This document shows positions 9,438 through 17,644 of a stretch of 64,000 nucleotides of DNA, in pieces. Both the position numbers and the translations under genes were made by a program. The stretch's first letter is position 1; every line of letters begins with the position of its first letter. Under the pieces are notes generated by a model. That model searched no databases. It saw only the letters and a list, made by a program, of their open reading frames with translations, and was not told where the DNA came from. The stretch lies in assembly GCA_905339215.1 (NCBI GenBank), contig CAJPFN010000005.1, forward strand, positions 1 through 64,000. Reading direction: 5' to 3'. This DNA is from Rhizobiaceae bacterium. Lineage in GTDB: Bacteria > Pseudomonadota > Alphaproteobacteria > Rhizobiales > Rhizobiaceae.

Positions 9438-9460
9438 AACTGGTCAATTTATTTATCCGG
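9438..9460. promoter_or_regulatory. Putative FadR/LldR-type operator, copy 1 (upstream of regulator-lutABC)
   Basis: The 23-base sequence begins AACTGGTCAATTT and ends ATTTATCCGG. It matches copy 2 before glcD (10985-11007) at 18 of 23 positions, sharing AACTGGT, AAT, TTTA and CC in register. The ACTGGT half-site with a degenerate partner fits the operator style of FCD-type GntR regulators (TGGT with ACCA). It lies 17 bases before the GTG start chosen for the regulator, suitable for autorepression. Function is inferred from similarity and position. Confidence 0.6.
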
Positions 9461-9639
9461 GTGTGGCGAATTTGGCATCGCCAAACCGCATCTCCCGATG
9501 CGTGGGTGCCGGCGACCGACCTCGCAGCGCCGATAGAGCGTCGCAATGGCGCAAGCGGACGGCGCGACATCGTCACATAGCGCGGCGTCGCTCCCTTAAG
9601 GTAGAAGCAGTGCCTCGAAGGGGCCACAGGAATACGCCC

Positions 9640-10950
9640 GTGAACAAGCCGAACCCAGATCCAGTTCCGTCCCTGACCGGCACCGTCATGGGCCTGCCCG
9701 CGCATCCCGCGAGACCTGGAGCGATCGGCGAGGTCCACGCCCGCCCGCATCCTTCGATCGAGGCGCCGCGCGTGCTCGTACAACTGTCCTTCATGACCGA
9801 GGGCGGTTCGGCGGTCGACCAGGCCGTCCTCGCCGACCTGTCGCGCCGCCAGGGCGTCGCCGCACCCGCCCGACTGGCGCGCCACCACACCCTGAAATGG
9901 GGCAAGGGGACTCTGCGCTGGGAGCGGCACACCGAGTTCTCGACCTATCTTTGGGACGGTCCGCTCAACGGCGCCGGTAGCCGCGCAGCGGACGAGACGC
10001 CATTCGGCGCGAGCTTCAGCGCGCCGGGTACCGTGATTTCCGGGATTCGCATGGAGTTCCGCAAATGGACCGCCCACAGCGAACGGCTGATCGCCGGCTT
10101 CGACGCCGACAGCCTGTGCTACTCACTGGTCGAGAGCGATACGGCAGCGATCGTCACCGACTTCCGCCAGGACGGCGACGGGTTGACGCGCATCCTGGTC
10201 CTCGACCGCGGGCTGTCGGCCTCGCGGCGCGGGGCGCTGGCGCAACGCCTACTGGAGGTCGAGACCTATCGAACGCTCGCCATGCTCGGCCTGCCGCTGG
10301 CGCAGTCGCTGTCGGTACGGCTGCGACGCATCGAAGACCGCCTGGCGCAGCTGACCAGCGAGATGCGCGCCGAGGAAAGCCGCGACAGCCAGAAGCTGCT
10401 CGACGAACTCACCGGGCTCGCGGCCGAACTCGAGGCCGACGCCGCCGCGAGTCTCTACCGCTTCGGTGCGAGTCGCGCCTATGACGGTATCGTCGAGGAG
10501 CGGCTGGCGGCGCTCGCCGAGGAGGCGGTATCCGGCTACGACACCTGGGCGGCGTTCCTGCAACGCCGCGTCGCCCCGGCGATGCGCACCTGCCGCTCGG
10601 TCGAAGAACGCCAGGCGAACCTGTCGCGCAAGCTGACGCGGGCGACGCAGCTGCTGCGAAGCTGGGTCGACGTGGAGGTGGAGAAGCAGAACCGCGACCT
10701 GCTCGCATCGATGAACAACCGCGCCCGGCTGCAGCTCCGGCTGCAGCAGACGGTCGAGGGTCTGTCGGTCGCGGCCGTATCTTATTACGTCGTCGGCCTG
10801 ATCGGCTATCTTGCCAAGGGCTTCACCATCGCCGGCATCACCGTCAAGCCGGAACTGGTAACCGCGCTCTCCGTGCCGCTGGTGGTGCTGGGCATGTGGC
10901 TCTTCGTCCGCCGCATTCGCCGCGCGCATTCCGACGACGGGAAACATTGA
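9640..10950 (+). CDS. DUF3422 family protein, C-terminal membrane anchor
   Basis: This conserved alphaproteobacterial protein of about 436 residues has no known function. The start chosen is GTG 9640 (VNKPNPDPVPSL), giving the usual family length; ATG 9688 is an alternative. The N-terminal half contains the family segment GEVHARPHPSIEAPRVLVQLSFM and HHTLKWGKGTLRWERHTEFSTY. The middle is helical and charged (LRRIEDRLAQLTSEMRAEESRDSQ), probably a coiled coil. Two hydrophobic segments near the C-terminus (AVSYYVVGLIGYLAKGF and LVTALSVPLVVLGMWLFV) predict membrane insertion. It is transcribed away from the lut operon and toward glcD. Its position between the two systems may be chance. Confidence 0.82.
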   Translation: MNKPNPDPVPSLTGTVMGLPAHPARPGAIGEVHARPHPSIEAPRVLVQLSFMTEGGSAVDQAVLADLSRRQGVAAPARLARHHTLKWGKGTLRWERHTEFSTYLWDGPLNGAGSRAADETPFGASFSAPGTVISGIRMEFRKWTAHSERLIAGFDADSLCYSLVESDTAAIVTDFRQDGDGLTRILVLDRGLSASRRGALAQRLLEVETYRTLAMLGLPLAQSLSVRLRRIEDRLAQLTSEMRAEESRDSQKLLDELTGLAAELEADAAASLYRFGASRAYDGIVEERLAALAEEAVSGYDTWAAFLQRRVAPAMRTCRSVEERQANLSRKLTRATQLLRSWVDVEVEKQNRDLLASMNNRARLQLRLQQTVEGLSVAAVSYYVVGLIGYLAKGFTIAGITVKPELVTALSVPLVVLGMWLFVRRIRRAHSDDGKH

Positions 10951-10984
10951 CGCACCTGGCCGGCGATTTGCCAAGCGCCCCGTC

Positions 10985-11008
10985 AACTGGTAAATGTTTT
11001 TAACCAGT
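10985..11008. promoter_or_regulatory. Putative FadR/LldR-type operator, copy 2 (upstream of glcD)
   Basis: An inverted repeat ACTGGT (10986-10991) and ACCAGT (11003-11008) is separated by an 11-base AT-rich spacer. It is followed within 2 bases by the GAGGAG ribosome site of glcD, so a bound protein would block initiation. This copy is a more symmetrical version of the sequence before the regulator-lut operon. The shared sequence suggests one regulator for both loci. Inference only; no binding data. Confidence 0.65.
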
Positions 11009-11020
11009 GAGGAGATGCCG

Positions 11021-12517
11021 ATGTCCGGTCTCTTGATGCCCAAGCCCGACGCGGCAACGCTGTCCCGCCGCGCCGAGATCGTCGCCGACATGCGCATCAT
11101 CGTTCCGCGGGAAGGCGTCGTCGACACGGTCAACGGCATGCGCGCTTTCGAGACCGACGGCTTGACTGCCTACCGCCAGCTACCGCTCGTCGTCGTGCTG
11201 CCCGAGACGGTAACCCAAGTCTCGCGCATCCTGAAATACTGCAACGAACGCAACATCCGCGTCGTGCCGCGCGGCTCCGGCACGTCGCTGTCGGGCGGCG
11301 CCCTGCCGCTCGAGGATGCCGTGCTGCTGGTCATGAGCCGCTTCAACCGCATCCTCGAGATCGACTATTCAAACCGAGTCGTCGTCGCCCAACCCGGCGT
11401 CACCAATCTGGGCATCACCCACGCTGTCGAGCAGGAGGGCTTCTATTACGCGCCCGACCCGTCATCGCAGATCGCCTGCTCGATCGGCGGCAACGTCGCG
11501 GAGAACTCCGGCGGCGTGCACTGCCTGAAATACGGGCTCACGGCCAACAACGTTCTCGGCATCGAGATGGTGCTGATGGACGGCGAGGTGGTACGGCTCG
11601 GCGGCAAGCACCTCGATTCGGAGGGTTACGACCTGCTCGGCGTCATGACCGGTTCCGAAGGCCTGCTCGGCGTCGTCACCGAGGTCACGGTGCGTATCCT
11701 GAAAAAGCCGGAGACAGCGCGCGCGCTGCTGATCGGTTTCCCGACCAGCGAACAGGGCGGCCAGTGCGTGGCGGACATCATCGGTGCCGGCATCGTGCCC
11801 GGCGGCATGGAGATGATGGACCGCCCGGCGATCAGCGCGGCGGAAGACTTCGTCCATGCCGGCTATCCGCTCGACGTCGAGGCGCTGCTGATCGTCGAAC
11901 TCGACGGTCCGGGCGTCGAGGTCGACCATCTGATCGGCCGGGTCGAGGCGATCGCGCTGAACAACGGCTCGACGACCTGCCGGGTGTCGACGTCGGAGCA
12001 GGAACGGCTGACCTTCTGGGCTGGGCGCAAGGCCGCCTTCCCTGCGGTCGGACGCATCTCGCCCGACTACTACTGCATGGACGGCACCATCCCGCGCAAG
12101 GAACTGCCGCGCGTGCTCGCCGGCATGCGCGAGCTTTCGGAGCAATACGGTCTCGGCGTCGCCAACGTCTTCCACGCCGGCGACGGCAATCTACATCCGT
12201 TGATCCTCTATGACGCCAACGTTCCCGGCGAACTGGACAAGGCCGAGGCGTTCGGCGCCGACATCCTGCGTCTCTGCGTCGAGGTCGGCGGGGTGCTGAC
12301 CGGCGAACACGGCGTCGGCGTGGAGAAGCGCGACCTGATGGGCGAGATGTTCTCGGAGGCCGATCTCGACCAGCAGATGCGGGTCAAATGCGCCTTCGAT
12401 CCCAACCATCTGCTCAATCCGGGCAAGGTCTTCCCGCAGCTCAGGCGCTGCGCCGAGCTCGGCCGCATGCACGTCCACCGGGGCCAACTGGCGTTCCCAG
12501 ACATTCCGAGGTTCTGA
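11021..12517 (+). CDS. glcD: Glycolate (or D-lactate) oxidase subunit GlcD, FAD-linked
   Basis: GlcD is the flavin subunit of the GlcDEF complex, which oxidises glycolate to glyoxylate and often also D-lactate. The 498-residue product matches the known family length. The PCMH-type FAD domain shows VVPRGSGTSLSGGALP at about residue 85, SQIACSIGGNVAENSGGVHCLKYG at about 150 and YDLLGVMTGSEGLLGVVTEVTV. The C-terminal domain has NVFHAGDGNLHPLI and GGVLTGEHGVGVEKRD, ending FDPNHLLNPGKVFP. ATG 11021 was preferred over ATG 10994 because GAGGAG (11009-11014) is well spaced for it and the earlier start lies inside the operator repeat. It is the first gene of glcD-glcE-membrane protein-glcF. Confidence 0.94.
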   Translation: MSGLLMPKPDAATLSRRAEIVADMRIIVPREGVVDTVNGMRAFETDGLTAYRQLPLVVVLPETVTQVSRILKYCNERNIRVVPRGSGTSLSGGALPLEDAVLLVMSRFNRILEIDYSNRVVVAQPGVTNLGITHAVEQEGFYYAPDPSSQIACSIGGNVAENSGGVHCLKYGLTANNVLGIEMVLMDGEVVRLGGKHLDSEGYDLLGVMTGSEGLLGVVTEVTVRILKKPETARALLIGFPTSEQGGQCVADIIGAGIVPGGMEMMDRPAISAAEDFVHAGYPLDVEALLIVELDGPGVEVDHLIGRVEAIALNNGSTTCRVSTSEQERLTFWAGRKAAFPAVGRISPDYYCMDGTIPRKELPRVLAGMRELSEQYGLGVANVFHAGDGNLHPLILYDANVPGELDKAEAFGADILRLCVEVGGVLTGEHGVGVEKRDLMGEMFSEADLDQQMRVKCAFDPNHLLNPGKVFPQLRRCAELGRMHVHRGQLAFPDIPRF

Positions 12518-12545
12518 CGATGCGGTGCGAGGAACGCGTGCTCCC

Positions 12546-13817
12546 GTGACCACCTTCACCCCCACAACCGCCGCCGAAGTCCGCGAAATGGTCCGCTGGG
12601 CCGCCGCCGAGGAACAGCCGCTCGAGACCGTCGGCCAGGGCTCCAAGCGCGGCATCGGTCGGCCGGCGCAGTCAGAGCATGTGCTCGACCTGTCGCGACT
12701 AACCGGCGTGACGCTTTACGAGCCGGAAGAACTGGTTCTCTCCGCCCGCGCCGGCACGCCGCTCGCCGAGATCGAGGATCTGCTGCGAAATCGCGGCCAG
12801 GAACTGGCCTTCGAGCCGATGGACTACGGCCGCCTGTTCGGCGCCGCGCCGGGGCGCGGCACGATCGGCGGCGCGCTAGCCGCGAACCTCTCCGGTCCAC
12901 GACGCTTGAAGGCCGGGGCAGCGCGCGACCACATCCTCGGCGTCGCCGCCGTCTCGGGGCGCGGCGAGGCGTTCAAGGCGGGCGGCCGCGTCGTCAAGAA
13001 CGTTACCGGCTACGACCTCTCCAAGGCGATGGCGGGCTCCTGGGGAACGCTCGCGGTGGTCACCGACGTCACCTTCAAGGTGCTGCCGGCGGCAGAGACC
13101 GAGACGACGGTCGCGGTACGCAGCTTGATCGACGATGACGCGATCGCGGCGATGGCGCTGGCCATGGGATCGAGCGCCGAGGTGTCGAGCGCGGCGCATC
13201 TACCGGAAGGCGTCACGGGACGAATTGCCGGCGGTGTCCTCGGCGGCGGCCCGGCGACGCTGCTGCGCGTCGAGGGTTTCGGCCCCTCTGTCGCCTACCG
13301 CGTCAATGCGCTGCATGGGCTGCTGAAGGACGCCGGCACGGTCGAGACCGTCGAGGGGACGGCGTCGCGGACGATATGGCGTGACGTGCGCGACTGCGCA
13401 CCCTTCGCCGACGGCACCATGCACCCGGTCTGGCGCGTCTCGATGACGCCGGGTGAGGCCGCGCGCTTCGTGCTGGCCTTGCGCATGGAAGCGGGTGTTG
13501 ACGCCTTCTACGACTGGCAGGGCGGGCTGGTCTGGCTGCGCATGGAGGCCGATCCGGAAGCCGAGGCCGTGCGCCGGCTGCTGAGGCGCTTCGGCGGCGG
13601 CCACGCGACGCTAGTGCGCGCCGAACCGCAGTGGCGCGCCGCAACGCCGGTCTTCGAGCCGCAGCCCCCCGCCCTCGCCGCCCTGTCGGCGCGCGTGAAG
13701 GAGCAGTTCGACCCGAAGGGAATCCTCAATCCCGGACGGATGGCCGCCGACGCGCCATCTGATAGACTCGTCCCATCCCGCATGGGCCCGTCCTTAACGA
13801 GGGAAACACGGACATGA
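12546..13817 (+). CDS. glcE: Glycolate oxidase subunit GlcE, FAD-binding
   Basis: GlcE is the second FAD-type subunit of glycolate oxidase, a shortened relative of GlcD. The 423-residue product has QGSKRGIGRP, the conserved PGRGTIGGALAANLSGPRRLKAGAARDHILG block, GGRVVKNVTGYDLSKAMAGSWGTLAV, and the C-terminal KEQFDPKGILNPGRM. There is no ATG near the true N-terminus; GTG 12546 (VTTFTPTTAAEV) fits the family start best, and GTG 12525 would add seven residues. It starts 28 bases after glcD and its stop overlaps the next gene by 4 bases. It acts in the GlcDEF complex at the inner face of the membrane. Confidence 0.92.
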   Translation: MTTFTPTTAAEVREMVRWAAAEEQPLETVGQGSKRGIGRPAQSEHVLDLSRLTGVTLYEPEELVLSARAGTPLAEIEDLLRNRGQELAFEPMDYGRLFGAAPGRGTIGGALAANLSGPRRLKAGAARDHILGVAAVSGRGEAFKAGGRVVKNVTGYDLSKAMAGSWGTLAVVTDVTFKVLPAAETETTVAVRSLIDDDAIAAMALAMGSSAEVSSAAHLPEGVTGRIAGGVLGGGPATLLRVEGFGPSVAYRVNALHGLLKDAGTVETVEGTASRTIWRDVRDCAPFADGTMHPVWRVSMTPGEAARFVLALRMEAGVDAFYDWQGGLVWLRMEADPEAEAVRRLLRRFGGGHATLVRAEPQWRAATPVFEPQPPALAALSARVKEQFDPKGILNPGRMAADAPSDRLVPSRMGPSLTRETRT

Positions 13818-14200
13818 GCACGACTGATCCGCAGACGCCCGCCCCACGCCAGACCGACCGCTGGCTGGAGCCCGGACCGACCAATGTCCAGGTGATCTAC
13901 ATCCTCTACCTCGTCAGCTTCGTCGTCGGCATCACGGCGATTGCCGGCATCGTCATCGCCTACATCAACCGCGGCAAGGCGGGCGGCTGGGTCGAGAGCC
14001 ACTACACCTACCTGATCCGCACCTTCTGGATCGGCCTGCTCTACGGCTTCATTTCGGTGCTCCTGGTCTTCGTGCTCGTCGGCATCCTGCTCGCCTTCGC
14101 CACCGCGGTCTGGTTCATCGCCCGCTGCGTCATCGGCTTGCAGGCCGTCGGCCGCGGCGAGCCAATCAAGAATCCCGAAAGCTGGATGCTCGGCACCTGA
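13814..14200 (+). CDS. Small membrane protein (DUF4870-like) inside the glc operon
   Basis: This 128-residue protein is overlapped by 4 bases with the end of glcE and followed 28 bases later by glcF. After a hydrophilic start come VQVIYILYLVSFVVGITAIAGIVIAYIN, a short loop WVESHYTYLIRTFWIGLLYGFISVLLVFVLVGILL, and a last segment FATAVWFIARCVIGLQAV. This makes three to four membrane helices, and the layout with GWVESHYTYLIRTFW matches DUF4870-type proteins. The translational coupling suggests a role with the oxidase, for example docking the soluble GlcDEF subunits at the membrane, but this is inference. E. coli glcDEF has no such gene between E and F. Confidence 0.85.
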   Translation: MSTTDPQTPAPRQTDRWLEPGPTNVQVIYILYLVSFVVGITAIAGIVIAYINRGKAGGWVESHYTYLIRTFWIGLLYGFISVLLVFVLVGILLAFATAVWFIARCVIGLQAVGRGEPIKNPESWMLGT

Positions 14201-14228
14201 CCGGCAATTCCTCCGCAAAGGACCGCTC

Positions 14229-15557
14229 GTGCAGACCTCGTTCTCCCTCGCCCAGCTCGCCGATCCGCATGTGGAAGAGGCAGAAAAGATTCTGCGCAAA
14301 TGTGTGCACTGCGGCTTCTGTACCGCCACCTGCCCGACCTATGTGACGCTCGGCAACGAGCTCGACAGCCCGCGCGGCCGCATCTACCTGATCAAGGACA
14401 TGCTGGAGAACGGCCGCGCGGCGGACGCGGAGATCGTCACCCATATCGACCGCTGCCTGTCCTGCCTCGCCTGCATGACGACCTGCCCGTCGGGCGTGAA
14501 CTACATGCACCTGGTCGACCACGCCCGCGCCCATATCGAGAAGACCTACAGGCGGCCGTTGATGAACCGTCTGACCCGAGGCGTGCTGGCAGCCGTCCTG
14601 CCCTATCCGGGGCGGTTCCGCGCCGCGCTGACCCTCGCCCGCATCGGACGGCCGTTCGCCAACCTCTTTGGCGCGGTTCCCGCCTTGAAGCCCTTCGCCG
14701 CAATGCTGCGGCTGGCACCGGCCAGCGTTCCCGCCGCTTCGCCCGCCTCGGCACCGTCGACCCATGCCGCGGCGGGTGTGCGACGCGGCCGCGTTGCGAT
14801 TCTCACCGGCTGCGCCCAGCCGGTGCTGGAGCCGGGCATCAACGAGGCGACCATCCGCCTGCTGACCCGGCTCGGCGTCGAGGTGGTGGTGCCGAAGGGC
14901 GAAGGCTGCTGCGGGGCGCTGGTGCACCATATGGGACGCGAGGACGACGCGCTCGCCGCGGCGCGGAAAAACGTCGACGCCTGGACGCGCGAGGTCGAGG
15001 CCGGTGGGCTCGACGCGATCGTCATTACCGCATCCGGCTGCGGCACCACCATCAAGGACTATGGCTTCATGCTACGCCTCGACCCGGCCTATGCGGACAA
15101 GGCCGCGCGCGTCTCGGCTTTGGCCAAGGATGTCACCGAATACCTCGCCACGCTCGACCTCCCGGCGCCGGCGACGGCCCCAGGGATCGAGGTCGCCTAT
15201 CACTCGGCCTGTTCCATGCAGCACGGGCAGAAGATCACGCGGCTGCCAAAAGACCTGCTGACGAAAGCTGGCTTCGTCGTCAGGGAGCCGCGCGAGGGGC
15301 ATCTGTGCTGCGGCTCGGCGGGCACCTACAACATCATGCAGCCGGAGATTTCGGCAAGGCTCCGCGACCGGAAGGTGAAAAACATTGCCGCCACGGGCGC
15401 GGCCGTCGTCGCCACCGGCAACATCGGCTGTATGACGCAGATCGCCGGCCGCGCCGGCATGCCGATCGTGCACACGGTCGCTCTGCTCGACTGGGCTTAT
15501 GGCGGGCCGAAGCCGGAGATGATCGCGGGAATCGGCATCGGGGTTGCGGCAGAGTAG
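14229..15557 (+). CDS. glcF: Glycolate oxidase iron-sulfur subunit GlcF
   Basis: GlcF carries the iron-sulfur clusters that pass electrons from GlcDE flavins to the quinone pool. The 442-residue product starts with GTG. It has two N-terminal 4Fe-4S motifs, CVHCGFCTATCPTY (about residue 25) and CLSCLACMTTCPSGV (about 77), then two CCG modules, GEGCCGALVHH and GHLCCGSAGTYN, with TASGCGTTIKDYG and AYHSACSMQHGQ between them. The protein ends in VHTVALLDWAYGGPKPE, standard for GlcF. It is the last gene of the operon. No terminator is obvious in the next 70 bases. Family assignment is secure. Confidence 0.94.
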   Translation: MQTSFSLAQLADPHVEEAEKILRKCVHCGFCTATCPTYVTLGNELDSPRGRIYLIKDMLENGRAADAEIVTHIDRCLSCLACMTTCPSGVNYMHLVDHARAHIEKTYRRPLMNRLTRGVLAAVLPYPGRFRAALTLARIGRPFANLFGAVPALKPFAAMLRLAPASVPAASPASAPSTHAAAGVRRGRVAILTGCAQPVLEPGINEATIRLLTRLGVEVVVPKGEGCCGALVHHMGREDDALAAARKNVDAWTREVEAGGLDAIVITASGCGTTIKDYGFMLRLDPAYADKAARVSALAKDVTEYLATLDLPAPATAPGIEVAYHSACSMQHGQKITRLPKDLLTKAGFVVREPREGHLCCGSAGTYNIMQPEISARLRDRKVKNIAATGAAVVATGNIGCMTQIAGRAGMPIVHTVALLDWAYGGPKPEMIAGIGIGVAAE

Positions 15558-15628
15558 CGCGCACCCTGCCATTGGAATGCCGCGATCGGGCGCTTAAATT
15601 CATCTCTGCTAACGGAACCGCGCCGCCC

Positions 15629-16060
15629 ATGGCATTGGTCATCGCTCTCGTCGCGACGAAGCGCGCATTCGCTGCCGCCCGGTCTGTGCTAGCCATGTTG
15701 TCGGTCCTGGCCATGGTGCTGATGCCCGCCCTCCACGTAGCGGCGGACCCTACCCAGGCCGCTGGACAAGTCCGGGCAATGACCGAAACCAGCGCAACGC
15801 CCGGCGAAATGGAGGGCCACGGTTCGCATCGTGTCGGCCCCGGAACGGCCGCCGATACCGGCATGCCCGGCGGTGGTCCGGATGCGCCGGGCGCGGATTG
15901 TATCGACTTGGCAGGCTGCCCGGTGCACGCACTGCTCGCCGCCGCGCCGATCGCCTTTGCCGGTGCCGCCGCCCGCCACGCCGTTGCCTTCGTCGAATCG
16001 TCTGATCTACGCGCCGCCGCGGCCGGGACAGACATTCCGCCTCCCCGATTCCTCGCTTGA
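15629..16060 (+). CDS. Small predicted exported protein next to a multicopper oxidase
   Basis: This is a 143-residue product with an N-terminal hydrophobic segment (VLAMLSVLAMVLMPALHVAAD) that looks like a signal peptide or single anchor. A Gly/His/Met-containing linker (GEMEGHGSHRVGPG, DTGMPGGGPDAPG) follows, then ADCIDLAGCPVHALLAAAP with a C-x6-C-x2-H arrangement, and a Pro-rich end. The start is ATG 15629; ATG 15695 is a later option. It ends 57 bases before the multicopper oxidase on the same strand. The Cys, His and Met content and the position suggest a copper-related periplasmic protein such as those found beside copper genes, but I recognise no family with confidence. Confidence 0.65.
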   Translation: MALVIALVATKRAFAAARSVLAMLSVLAMVLMPALHVAADPTQAAGQVRAMTETSATPGEMEGHGSHRVGPGTAADTGMPGGGPDAPGADCIDLAGCPVHALLAAAPIAFAGAAARHAVAFVESSDLRAAAAGTDIPPPRFLA

Positions 16061-16117
16061 TCCCGCGGGCCCGGCCCGCGACTTCCGATTCATGCAAAGG
16101 ATTCAGCGAGAAGAACC

Positions 16118-17593
16118 ATGATACGTCTTTCCAGACGGCGCCTCGTGCAGGGCGCCGCAGCCGTCGCCGCCGGCATGGCCGTGCCGCACACCGGCTTTAC
16201 CCAGACCTCGACGCAAAAAACCCTGCGGGCCACGACACGGACGATCGACGTGGCCGGCAAGGCCGCCACGGTTTTCGGCCTGCTCGACGAGCAGGGGCGC
16301 CACGGACTTGTCTTCGATGCCGGGGACCGCTTCGCAGTTCGCCTCGAAAACCGCTCCGGCGAGCCGACCCTCGTCCATTGGCACGGGCTGACGCCGCCAT
16401 GGCGACAGGACGGTACGCCGGCAATCTCGGCACCGCTGCTCCCCGATGGCGCCGATGCCGACTACGATTTCACTCTGGCTCGGCCGGGCACCAACTGGAT
16501 GCATGCCCATACGCTGCAGGAGCAGAAGCTCATGGCGGCGCCGCTCGTCGTACGCGACCCGGCAGAACGGCACCTCGACGAACAGGAAGTCGTCGTGCTG
16601 ATGCACGATTTCTCCTTCAGATCGCCCGAGGAGCTCCTGGCTGACCTGCAGAAGGACGGCGCACCGGGCCATGGCATGATGGGCCAGGGCGCCGCCATGA
16701 AGCCCGGCGCGATGATGGGCGGAGGTATGATGCATGGTGGCATGATGCACGGAGGCGGGTCCCGTTCGATGCCGATGGGCATGGGCGGAATGGACGTCAA
16801 CGACATCGAATACGATGCCTACCTCGCCAACGATCGGACGCTGGACGATCCCGAGGTGATATCCGTCGAACGCGGCGGCAAGGTCCGGCTGCGTCTCATC
16901 AACGGATCGACGGCGACGGCCTACACGCTCGACCTCGGAGCGCTCGACGGCGAACTTGTTGCCGTCGACGGGATGCCGGTACGCCCGCTGGTCGGCCGGC
17001 GGTTCCCCTTCGCCATGGGCCAGCGCCTCGATATCCGCCTGACCTTGCCCAACGAAGCGAGGGCCTGGCCGATTCTTGCGCTACGCGAAGGCGCGCGGCA
17101 GCGAACCGGTTTCGTGCTTGCAGCGGGTGGCGCTACGGTCGACCGCATCCCTGTCCTCGCCGAGGAGGTGGGACCGCTGATCGACATCGACTTCGATACG
17201 TCGCTCGCCGCCGCCCAGCCGTTGGTCGACCGACCCGCCGACCGGCGTGTCGAAGTACTGCTGACGGGCGGCATGCACGGTTACCGCTGGGCAATGGAAG
17301 GTATGCCGGACCCGCAACCGGCCTCCAGGGGCGAGCGGATCGAGGCGGTCATGCGCAACATGAGTATGATGGCCCATCCGATGCATCTGCACGGCCACCA
17401 CTTCCAGGTGATCGGCGTCGACGGGCGGCGGTTCTCAGGTCCCGTGCGTGATACCGTGGTGGTGCCGCCAATGCGCGAGGTTACGATCGCGTTCGACGCA
17501 GACAATCCCGGCATCTGGGCGTTCCACTGCCACCACCTCTACCACATGGCGGCGGGAATGATGGCGCATATCGAATACGATCGATATGCCTGA
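16118..17593 (+). CDS. Multicopper oxidase, CueO/CopA-like, with Met-rich insert
   Basis: This periplasmic multicopper oxidase of 491 residues probably oxidises Cu(I) and protects against copper. It opens with a Tat-type signal (SRRRLVQGAAAVAAG). Copper ligands are visible in the expected order: HWHG at about residue 88, MHAH at about 128, HPMHLHGHHF at about 424 and FHCHHLYHMAAGM at about 470, which includes the type 1 Cys and axial Met. Between residues 185 and 225 lies a Met/His/Gly-rich stretch (HGMMGQGAAMKPGAMMGG and repeats), as in CueO-type cuprous oxidases. The gene forms a unit with the small exported protein upstream. No CueR-type operator was recognised. Confidence 0.9.
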   Translation: MIRLSRRRLVQGAAAVAAGMAVPHTGFTQTSTQKTLRATTRTIDVAGKAATVFGLLDEQGRHGLVFDAGDRFAVRLENRSGEPTLVHWHGLTPPWRQDGTPAISAPLLPDGADADYDFTLARPGTNWMHAHTLQEQKLMAAPLVVRDPAERHLDEQEVVVLMHDFSFRSPEELLADLQKDGAPGHGMMGQGAAMKPGAMMGGGMMHGGMMHGGGSRSMPMGMGGMDVNDIEYDAYLANDRTLDDPEVISVERGGKVRLRLINGSTATAYTLDLGALDGELVAVDGMPVRPLVGRRFPFAMGQRLDIRLTLPNEARAWPILALREGARQRTGFVLAAGGATVDRIPVLAEEVGPLIDIDFDTSLAAAQPLVDRPADRRVEVLLTGGMHGYRWAMEGMPDPQPASRGERIEAVMRNMSMMAHPMHLHGHHFQVIGVDGRRFSGPVRDTVVVPPMREVTIAFDADNPGIWAFHCHHLYHMAAGMMAHIEYDRYA

Positions 17594-17644
17594 TGGATCC
17601 GGGGCGGCTGTTTCCGCGGCCGCCCGCATCTCTCAGTGTTCCAC

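Noticed and set aside
10994-11020. Earlier ATG start for glcD at 10994
   Set aside because: It lies inside the ACTGGT/ACCAGT repeat, has no ribosome site, and adds nine residues outside the family length; GAGGAG fits ATG 11021.
17602-17625. GGGCGGC/GCCGCCC stem between the multicopper oxidase and folD-like genes as a terminator
   Set aside because: Only seven pairs, a 10-base loop and no T run. Such stems are frequent by chance in this composition.
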